Below, piece after piece: positions 1-5,360 of a stretch of 5,360 bases of DNA. Origin of the DNA: Acidobacteriota bacterium (GTDB lineage: Bacteria > Acidobacteriota > UBA6911 > RPQK01 > JADFOI01); contig JAPYTY010000165.1 in the NCBI GenBank assembly GCA_029942065.1, forward strand, positions 1 through 5,360, written 5' to 3'. The position numbers and the translations under genes were made by a program. Position 1 is the stretch's first letter. Every line of letters begins with the position of its first letter. The notes beneath the pieces were generated by a model, which searched no databases, was not told where the DNA came from, and saw nothing but the letters and a program-made list of their open reading frames with translations.

Positions 1-1
1 G

Positions 2-2632
2 GCCGAGGATCTGCTGAGATCCCGCCTGGCGCCCCTGCTGACCGAAGGCGCCGAGCAGCAAGCCGCCTGGCTAGGTCGTTTATTGACCGGCTCCATGGAA
101 GACCTGGTTCGCCAGTGGCTACAGTCACTGGGGTCGGAGCGTTTACTTTTTTATGAAACCTTCCAATACGAACCTCTTCGCCGGGCCTCCGAGATTGCTT
201 TTGGCCGACGGGAGCTTCCCCAGTATCATCTTCAGGAAGCACAGTTCCTCATTTCCTTTGGTGCCGATTTCCTGGAAACCTGGCGCTCCAATGTAGAATT
301 CACCAGTGATTTCCACCAGATGCGCAGCGCCCGGCCCACGGATGCGCCCGACAACTTCGTCTACATAGGATCTCGCCTCTCCCTGACCGGCTCCAATGCC
401 GACTGGTGGATTCCCCTGCAGCCCGGCACTGAAGCTCAGCTGGCTCTCTCGATCGCTCATTCGATAATAGAACAGGAACTGGCCGTCGATAGGGTGGCCA
501 ACCAGGAGTGGATTTCATCCCTTCTGGCCCCCTACTCGCCCGAGTCCACCCGCGCGGCGACCGGCGTCGAGGTTTCCACGGTTAACGAACTGGCGCGGCG
601 ACTTTGTGAAAACTCTCCCTCCCTGGCACTGGGTGGCGGAATCAGTTCCTCGGGAGAAAAGGCGGTTTCTCTGGAACTGGCCGTATTGCTCCTCAACGCC
701 CTGGCTGGAAACGTGGGGCGGACCCTCAGCTTCGGCGCGGGTTCCGCTCTGGATCAGCTCGCCAGTTACCAGGAGATTCTCGACCTGGCCCAGGCAATGA
801 ACAAGGGCAAGATCCAGATCCTTTTTCTTCATCATGGCGACCCTGTTTTTACTCTGCCGACCAGCTCCGGCTTTACCCAGGCCCTCGAAAACGTCCCTTT
901 CGTGGTCAGTTTCTCCAGTCTTCCCGACCAGACCACCGCCCATGCCGATCTGGTGCTTCCTGACCATCACTTCCTGGAAAGCTGGGGGGACCACTCTCCT
1001 CGCTCGGGTGTCATGACTATTCAGCAACCCGCCATGCAGCCCGTTTTTGATACCCGGGCAACCGCCGATGTGCTTTTGAGCACCGCTCAGGGAATGGATC
1101 AGCTGGCGGAGCAGTTTACCGATGCTACCTATTCCGAGAGGCTCTACGCTCATTGGGATACCACCCTGAGGGAGTCTCTCAGCCAGGAAACTTCCTGGGA
1201 GGAGTTCTGGCCCGAGATTCTCACACGCGGCGGTCACTTCGAGGAGACGCCGCCCCTGGAAGTCGAGCTGCAGAATCTAACCGAACACCTGCAAACGACC
1301 GAGGAAACGCTGGTCGGACCGGCGGGAGGCAAGAGCCTGCTTCTTTACCCTTCTCCTTATTTTTTTGACGGCCGCAATTCCAACAATCCATGGCTCCATG
1401 AGATCCCCGACCCCACCACTCAGCTGGTCTGGGATAGCTGGGTGGAGATCCATCCCGAATCGGCTCGGGAACTGACCCTGGAAGAGGGCGATGTGGTGGA
1501 ACTGACCTCTCCCTACGGGACCCTGACGGCACCGGTACACCTTTATGACGGCCTGCATCCGGATGCGTTGGCCATCCCTCTGGGTCGAGGCAAGTCGGGC
1601 GACCTGCGCTATGCGTCGGGCAAGGGCGAGAATCCGATGCAGATGATTTCCCCGGAAGCCGCCGCCGACTCGGGTTCCGTCCTGTGGCGCTCGGTGCGGG
1701 TGGAAATCACCAAAACCGGTGAGCGACACCCTCTCGTCTCCCTGCAGTCCGAGGGTGGAGAACGGCCCGAGGATGCCCTGGTAGCCATCAACACGGTGGA
1801 AGTCCCTGCGGCGGCCAAGCGAATTTTCCCAAGCCAGCTGGAGGAGCCGGAGGCTCCGGCCGAGGAGCATGGGCCGGTCGACTATTACCCTCCCCACGAT
1901 CATCCCGATCACCAGTGGAGCATGTCCATTGACCTGGATGCCTGCACCGGATGCAATGCCTGTGCCGCGGCCTGCTACGCCGAAAACAATGTTCCCGTGG
2001 TAGGCAGGGAACTCTGTGCCCATGGGCGCGAGATGTCGTGGCTGCGCATCGAACGGCACCAGGAACCCCTGATCCAGGTAACCGATATGGTTTCTCCCGA
2101 CCGGATCTCCCTTCCCGTGCTCTGCCAGCATTGCCACAACGCCCCTTGTGAGCCCGTGTGTCCCGTCTTTGCCACCTACCACAACCCGGAAGGACTCAAC
2201 GCCCAGGTTTACGCCCGTTGTGTCGGGACCCGCTACTGTTCCAACAATTGCCCCTACAAGGTACGCCGCTTCAACTGGGAGACCTTCACCTTTGATGAAC
2301 CTCTCGAGTTGCAGCTCAATCCGGATGTAACGACCCGTACTGCAGGGGTGATGGAAAAGTGCACTTTTTGCGTTCAGCGCATTCAGGAGGGCAAGAACCG
2401 TGCTCGGCGCGAGGACCGTGCCCTGCAGGATGGGGATGTTACTCCCGCCTGCGCTCAAACCTGTCCGGCGGACGCCATTGTTTTCGGGGATCTCAAGGAT
2501 TCCGATAGTCGCATCTCACGGATGGCGGAGCATCCTCGCAACTATCACATCCTCGAGCACCTCAATACTCGTCCGGCCGTAACCTATCTGAAGAAGCTGG
2601 TACCGGAAAACCCGTTTTTTAACGAGAACTAG
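2..2632 (+). CDS. actB: Alternative Complex III subunit ActB, molybdopterin-like/iron-sulfur fusion (5' partial)
   Basis: Large periplasm-facing subunit of ACIII that carries electrons from quinol toward the c-haems. The frame is open to the left edge, so 876 codons are visible and the N-terminus, probably 100-200 residues with any export signal, is missing. Residues here count from nt 2. Residues 1 to about 600 resemble a molybdopterin oxidoreductase, including ESWGDHSPRSG (about 326) and a C-terminal barrel-like stretch GDVVELTSPYGTLTAPV (about 496). In characterised ActB this half binds no molybdenum. A His/Pro-rich linker (about 622-640) leads to a ferredoxin half with four cysteine groups: C648/651/654/658, C708/711/716/720, C740/746/750 and C787/790/817/821. 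The third reads CVGTRYCSNNC, with Thr where a second Cys would sit, as expected for the [3Fe-4S] cluster; the other three fit [4Fe-4S]. The stop TAG directly abuts the actC ATG. Identification is firm; cofactor assignment is by family. Confidence 0.95.
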   Translation, partial: AEDLLRSRLAPLLTEGAEQQAAWLGRLLTGSMEDLVRQWLQSLGSERLLFYETFQYEPLRRASEIAFGRRELPQYHLQEAQFLISFGADFLETWRSNVEFTSDFHQMRSARPTDAPDNFVYIGSRLSLTGSNADWWIPLQPGTEAQLALSIAHSIIEQELAVDRVANQEWISSLLAPYSPESTRAATGVEVSTVNELARRLCENSPSLALGGGISSSGEKAVSLELAVLLLNALAGNVGRTLSFGAGSALDQLASYQEILDLAQAMNKGKIQILFLHHGDPVFTLPTSSGFTQALENVPFVVSFSSLPDQTTAHADLVLPDHHFLESWGDHSPRSGVMTIQQPAMQPVFDTRATADVLLSTAQGMDQLAEQFTDATYSERLYAHWDTTLRESLSQETSWEEFWPEILTRGGHFEETPPLEVELQNLTEHLQTTEETLVGPAGGKSLLLYPSPYFFDGRNSNNPWLHEIPDPTTQLVWDSWVEIHPESARELTLEEGDVVELTSPYGTLTAPVHLYDGLHPDALAIPLGRGKSGDLRYASGKGENPMQMISPEAAADSGSVLWRSVRVEITKTGERHPLVSLQSEGGERPEDALVAINTVEVPAAAKRIFPSQLEEPEAPAEEHGPVDYYPPHDHPDHQWSMSIDLDACTGCNACAAACYAENNVPVVGRELCAHGREMSWLRIERHQEPLIQVTDMVSPDRISLPVLCQHCHNAPCEPVCPVFATYHNPEGLNAQVYARCVGTRYCSNNCPYKVRRFNWETFTFDEPLELQLNPDVTTRTAGVMEKCTFCVQRIQEGKNRARREDRALQDGDVTPACAQTCPADAIVFGDLKDSDSRISRMAEHPRNYHILEHLNTRPAVTYLKKLVPENPFFNEN

Positions 2633-4012
2633 ATGTCGGATCAGGAATCCATCCAACCCTCCCCAGATACTCGGCCTGAAGCAGCCCGCTTCGAGAAGGT
2701 CAACCGGGATGTTCTGCGCACCTTGCTGCCGGGGCCCTGGTACTTCGCCTTGCTGGCCTTCTGCCTGATGGTGTTTGCACTCGGGGTGTGGGCCTGGAGC
2801 CGGCAGGTCGGGCAAGGGCTGGAAGTTACTGGGCTAAGGCATCCCGTCATGTGGGGAGCCTATATCACGACCTTTGTTTTCTGGGTGGGAATCGCCCATT
2901 CCGGCACTCTGATCTCCGCCATTCTTTTTCTTTTTCGGGCCAGCTGGAGAGCCGCCATTTCCCGCGCCGCGGAGGCAATGACGGTTTTCGCCGTCATGAC
3001 GGCCGGTCTGTTTCCAATCGTTCATCTGGGCCGTCCCTGGCTTTTTTACTGGCTCCTTCCCTACCCCAACCAACGTACTCTGTGGGTCAACTTCCGGTCC
3101 CCTCTGATCTGGGATGTTTTTGCGGTCGGTACCTACTTCACGGTCAGCGCGGTCTTTTTCTATGTGGGACTGGTGCCGGACCTGGCCGTGCTGCGCGACA
3201 ATTCAACCGGATGGAAGCGGCGTATTTTTGCCGTGGCATCACTGGGATGGTCTGGAAGTGGACGCGAGTGGAAGCATTTCTCAAGTGCCTACCTTTTTTT
3301 GGCGGCCCTGGCCACTCCGCTGGTGATATCCGTTCACAGCGTTGTCTCCTGGGATTTCGCGGTGGCAATCGTTCCCGGCTGGCACAGCACCATCTTCGCC
3401 CCCTACTTCGTGGCCGGTGCCATCTTTTCCGGCCTGGCGATGGTCTTGACCATCCTGATCCCGGCACGGGCTATCTTGAAACTGAAGGACTACATCACTG
3501 TGGGTCACCTGGAAAAGGTGGCCCAGATGATCATTGTCTCTTCCCTCATCGTCTCCTATGCCTATCTGACCGAACTTTTCTTCGCCTGGTACAGCGAAAA
3601 CCCCTTCGAACAGACGGTCTTTCTCTCTCGAGCCGTGGGGGACTTCGCACCCTTGTTCTGGCTCATGGTCCTGTGCAACTGCCTGGCCCCATTGCTTTTC
3701 TTTTTCAAGGCCTTACGCCGTAATACGGTGATCCTTTTCACGATTTCCCTTTTGATCAACGTGGGAATGTGGACCGAACGGTTTGTCATCATTTCCGGGT
3801 CCCTGGCCAGAGAATACGCCAGAGCCTCCTGGGACACCTACAGTCCAAGCGGGGTGGAGTGGACCATCCTGTTGGCCAGCGCCGCCTGGTTCGCCTTCTG
3901 GTTTTTACTGTTCATCCGGCACCTACCCGCCCTCCCCCTGGCTGAAGTCAAGGAGTCGATCCACCACGCGGCCCATGGTCCCACACCTCTGCAGCAGGAG
4001 GTCAATACATGA
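2633..4012 (+). CDS. actC: Alternative Complex III membrane subunit ActC (NrfD/PsrC family, quinol-binding)
   Basis: Integral membrane subunit of 459 residues that in the family binds and oxidises quinol beside the [3Fe-4S] end of ActB. About ten hydrophobic segments are visible, near residues 36-56, 74-98, 113-133, 157-182, 218-243, 254-279, 296-319, 337-360, 365-388 and 407-428. Typical motifs are GIAHSGTLIS (86-95), HLGRPW (131-136), RSPLIWDVFAV (155-165) and SVHSVVSWDFA (233-243). H131 and D161 are candidates for the quinol-site pair described for this family (inference). The N-terminal 30 residues are polar and the C-terminus ends in a soluble tail. ATG follows the actB stop with no gap, and only a weak purine stretch (GAGAA, nt 2624-2628) precedes it, so translation is probably coupled to actB. 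Length and ten-helix pattern are normal for ActC. A plain NrfD or polysulfide reductase subunit is excluded by the surrounding actB/D/E/F genes. Confidence 0.95.
   Translation: MSDQESIQPSPDTRPEAARFEKVNRDVLRTLLPGPWYFALLAFCLMVFALGVWAWSRQVGQGLEVTGLRHPVMWGAYITTFVFWVGIAHSGTLISAILFLFRASWRAAISRAAEAMTVFAVMTAGLFPIVHLGRPWLFYWLLPYPNQRTLWVNFRSPLIWDVFAVGTYFTVSAVFFYVGLVPDLAVLRDNSTGWKRRIFAVASLGWSGSGREWKHFSSAYLFLAALATPLVISVHSVVSWDFAVAIVPGWHSTIFAPYFVAGAIFSGLAMVLTILIPARAILKLKDYITVGHLEKVAQMIIVSSLIVSYAYLTELFFAWYSENPFEQTVFLSRAVGDFAPLFWLMVLCNCLAPLLFFFKALRRNTVILFTISLLINVGMWTERFVIISGSLAREYARASWDTYSPSGVEWTILLASAAWFAFWFLLFIRHLPALPLAEVKESIHHAAHGPTPLQQEVNT
3996..4001 (+). promoter_or_regulatory. Shine-Dalgarno site of actD
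   Basis: AGGAGG lies inside the 3' end of actC, with 7 nt between it and the ATG at 4009. It is a full consensus site and the strongest ribosome binding site in the window. It fixes the actD start even though that start overlaps the actC stop. Confidence 0.85.
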
Positions 4013-4509
4013 AGGGCGTGCTGGGCATTTTCGAGGATCGGGAAGATCTGGTGCGGGCCCTCAAGGAAGCCCCCGGCCAGGGCTGGACGCAGCTTGAAGC
4101 CTTTTCACCTTACCCGGACCAGGAATTGTATGAGCTGGTCGAACCGGGCAAAAGTCCGGTGCGCTGGATGACCCTGCTGGGGGGCCTCACCGGAGGAATC
4201 TGCGGATTGGCCCTGACTATCTGGACCACCCTCCAGTGGCCCTTGCTGATTACCGGAGGAAAGCCACTGATCTCGCTGCCACCTTTTCTGGTCATCGTAT
4301 TCGAGCTGACGATTCTTTTTGGGGCACTGGCCACCGTCACGGGGTTTCTCTACTGGGGTATCCTGCGGCGACTCTTCAGATCCCTACCCTATGATTCCCG
4401 TTTCAGTCAGGGTCACTTCGGCCTCTGGATCGAATGTTCTGAAGGGGAAACCCAACAAGTTATTGAATGGATCAAAAAGACCGGAGCCACCGAATGGAAA
4501 GAGCATTGA
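4009..4509 (+). CDS. actD: Alternative Complex III subunit ActD (DUF3341 family)
   Basis: Small membrane subunit of ACIII, 166 residues, normal for the family. The N-terminal part is soluble (MKGVLGIFEDREDLVRAL, then a region resembling FSPYP at 32-36). Two transmembrane helices follow, near residues 52-74 and 92-117. Between them is the family signature GGKPLISLPPF (83-93), continuing to the FELTIL segment (98-103). The C-terminal part has DSRFSQGHFGLWIE (129-142), matching the conserved DxRFSxDxF-like motif, except that Gly-His stands where an acidic residue is common. Known ActD packs against the membrane part of the complex and carries no cofactor; its precise role is unsettled. The start is supported by a consensus Shine-Dalgarno site and an ATGA overlap with the actC stop, which implies coupled translation. 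No cysteine-based cofactor motif is present; the single Cys near 143 is isolated. Confidence 0.93.
   Translation: MKGVLGIFEDREDLVRALKEAPGQGWTQLEAFSPYPDQELYELVEPGKSPVRWMTLLGGLTGGICGLALTIWTTLQWPLLITGGKPLISLPPFLVIVFELTILFGALATVTGFLYWGILRRLFRSLPYDSRFSQGHFGLWIECSEGETQQVIEWIKKTGATEWKEH
4483..4486 (+). promoter_or_regulatory. Shine-Dalgarno site deciding the actE start
   Basis: GGAG inside the 3' end of actD is followed by 7 nt and then ATG at 4494. The alternative in-frame ATG at 4467 has its nearest purine run (AGGGGA, from about 4443) some 18 nt away, too far for good use. The site therefore favours 4494 as the start. Confidence 0.65.
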
Positions 4510-4982
4510 GAATTCAGGCGGGCACGGTGCAGTTCGGCCTGGCCCTGCTGCTCGGGCTCCACGGCTGCCAGTCGGACATGGCCGAGCAGCCGTCGCCGGC
4601 ACCCTATTCAGGTTCCCGGGCTCCTGTTGAGGGGACGCTCCCAACTCATGGTCGACTCCCTCTAGATCGTGCCCGGATGGCAGAGCGTTACCCCGTCAAT
4701 CCACTGGCTTCATCCGAACAGGTTGTGGAGGCGGGAAAGCGGGAATTCTCCGTTTACTGCGCCCCCTGTCATGGCCCAACCGGCAAAGGAGACGGTCCCG
4801 TGTCGGCCAAATTCATTCCACCCACTGACCTGGCCAGCCCTTTTATTCAGGAGAACACGGACGGATGGTTCTATGGCACCATGCGAAACGGAGTCCGGCT
4901 CATGCCACGCTATGGGACCGAACTCACTGAAGAGCAGTCCTGGCAGATCGTCACTTTCATACGAACTTTCAAGGAAGAATGA
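4494..4982 (+). CDS. actE: Alternative Complex III monohaem cytochrome c subunit ActE, probable lipoprotein
   Basis: Periplasmic c-type cytochrome subunit that takes part in passing electrons out of ACIII. From the ATG at 4494 it is 162 residues. The N-terminus has basic residues (R3, R6), a hydrophobic core GLALLLGL (15-22) and C25 in the context LHGC, a lipobox-like sequence. The mature protein would then be lipid-anchored at C25, followed by a Ser/Pro-rich linker. A single haem-binding CAPCH lies at 89-93 in YCAPCHGPTGKGDGPV, and M137 in RLMPRYG is the likely axial ligand, a class I cytochrome arrangement. GWFYGTMRNG (121-131) also matches ActE-type cytochromes. The start at 4494 overlaps actD by 16 nt and has a good Shine-Dalgarno site. 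Starting at 4467 would add nine polar residues before the signal and is less likely. The frame is the same as that of actF. Confidence 0.92.
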   Translation: MERALRIQAGTVQFGLALLLGLHGCQSDMAEQPSPAPYSGSRAPVEGTLPTHGRLPLDRARMAERYPVNPLASSEQVVEAGKREFSVYCAPCHGPTGKGDGPVSAKFIPPTDLASPFIQENTDGWFYGTMRNGVRLMPRYGTELTEEQSWQIVTFIRTFKEE

Positions 4983-4991
4983 AAACCTGCC

Positions 4992-5360
4992 ATGGCTGAG
5001 AGTCGCTTCAATCTCAAGGAACTGAAGAGATCTACCGTCTCTTCCCTGCTGGTGGTCGCGGGGGTGGGGACGGTGGCCTTCGGAATCGGTTTACTGATCG
5101 ACCCGGAGCACGCATGGAAAGTCTTTCTGGTGAACTTTCTGCTGTGGACGGGAATTTCGGTGGCGGGCCCGGTGTTCTCCGCCATCCTGGAGGTAACCAA
5201 TGCCAACTGGGCCCGCCTCCGGGTTCGGGAGGTGGCTGAGAGCCTGGCTGGTTTCCTTCCCCTGTCGCTGTTTTTCTATCTGCTTCTGGCAGTCGCTGGA
5301 GCGGGGTCGCTGTACCCCTGGATCGCGGCTCCACCCCAGGCGAGAGCCGGGGGGGGTTCC
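4992..5360 (+). CDS. actF: Alternative Complex III membrane subunit ActF, N-terminal part (3' partial)
   Basis: Second NrfD-like membrane subunit of ACIII, a paralogue-like partner of ActC. The frame runs from ATG at 4992 to the window edge without a stop, giving 123 residues of an expected 400 or more. It starts with a short polar N-terminus (MAESRFNLKELKRS). Three hydrophobic segments follow, near residues 16-36, 42-66 and 84-106. The second ends in a stretch (NFLLWTGISVAGPVFSAI, 48-65) typical of ActF openings. A loop after the third helix contains YPWIAAPP (108-115). ATG is the first start codon after the actE TGA, 9 nt downstream; the nearest purine-rich site (AGGA, 4972-4975) is 16 nt away, so coupling to actE is likely. 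The last residues AGGGS come from a run of eight G and may be affected by a sequencing error. The identity rests on position in the operon plus the helix pattern. Confidence 0.85.
   Translation, partial: MAESRFNLKELKRSTVSSLLVVAGVGTVAFGIGLLIDPEHAWKVFLVNFLLWTGISVAGPVFSAILEVTNANWARLRVREVAESLAGFLPLSLFFYLLLAVAGAGSLYPWIAAPPQARAGGGS

Noticed and set aside
83..85. TTG at 83 as the start of actB
   Set aside because: The same frame is open back to nt 2 with family-like sequence before it (for example LLTEGAEQQAAWLGRLL), and a start here would remove the N-terminal part of the molybdopterin-like domain. The gene simply begins outside the window.
515..1237. 240-codon open frame on the minus strand inside actB
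   Set aside because: Antisense to the molybdopterin-like half, Gly/Arg-rich composition, no domain and no ribosome binding context that would outweigh the actB coding signal.
1277..2458. 393-codon open frame on the minus strand inside actB
   Set aside because: It lies entirely opposite the well-conserved actB frame, including its cysteine clusters. Its translation has no recognisable domain, so it is a by-product of GC-rich codon use.
2788..3723. 311-codon open frame on the plus strand inside actC
   Set aside because: Out-of-frame shadow of actC; it lacks the membrane-helix pattern and is rich in Arg, Gly, Ser and His. actC itself matches its family over its full length.
4467..4469. Upstream ATG as the start of actE
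   Set aside because: It would add nine polar residues before the signal sequence and lacks a well-placed Shine-Dalgarno site. The ATG at 4494 has GGAG 7 nt upstream.
4979..4999. ATG at 4979 overlapping the actE stop as the start of the next gene
   Set aside because: This frame reads only six codons before a TGA, so it is not a gene. The actF frame starts at 4992.
1..5360. Polysulfide/nitrite reductase (Psr/Nrf) operon or a new redox system as an alternative reading
   Set aside because: ActB-type fusion, the three-Cys cluster motif, DUF3341 and a monohaem cytochrome followed by a second NrfD-like protein together define ACIII. Nothing else in the window points to a novel system.

Overview
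The window is an internal slice of an operon for Alternative Complex III (ACIII), the cytochrome bc1-independent quinol:cytochrome c / quinol:electron-carrier oxidoreductase of respiratory and some photosynthetic bacteria. Five genes, all on the + strand and almost without spacing, follow the canonical order actB-actC-actD-actE-actF. actB is cut by the left edge (its N-terminus, and any actA before it, lie outside). actF is cut by the right edge after 123 codons.

Layout: nt 2-2632 is the large actB, a molybdopterin-oxidoreductase-like half fused to a four-cluster ferredoxin half. nt 2633-4012 is actC, a ten-helix NrfD/PsrC-type quinol-binding membrane subunit. nt 4009-4509 is actD (DUF3341, two helices). 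nt 4494-4982 is actE, a monohaem cytochrome c with a lipoprotein-type signal. nt 4992-5360 is the start of actF, a second NrfD-like membrane protein. The junctions are TAG directly followed by ATG (B/C), a 4-nt ATGA overlap (C/D), a 16-nt overlap (D/E) and a 9-nt gap (E/F). There is no non-coding stretch long enough for a promoter or terminator, so the genes are presumably co-transcribed and translationally coupled.

How they work together (known from the family): quinol is oxidised at the membrane subunit ActC next to the iron-sulfur half of ActB. Electrons pass through the complex to c-type haems (ActA, off-window, and ActE) and on to a cytochrome or a haem-copper oxidase, whose genes often follow actF in such operons. 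The molybdopterin-like half of ActB is considered structural.

Organism: moderately high GC by eye, a fused actB, and a lipoprotein-type cytochrome fit a Gram-negative-type aerobic or facultatively aerobic bacterium. ACIII is spread over many phyla (Bacteroidota, Chloroflexota, Acidobacteriota, Planctomycetota, Myxococcota and others), and I cannot name the lineage from the sequence. I see no mobile element, RNA gene, CRISPR array or repeat. I find no undescribed system here: the content is a known complex with a few details worth checking.
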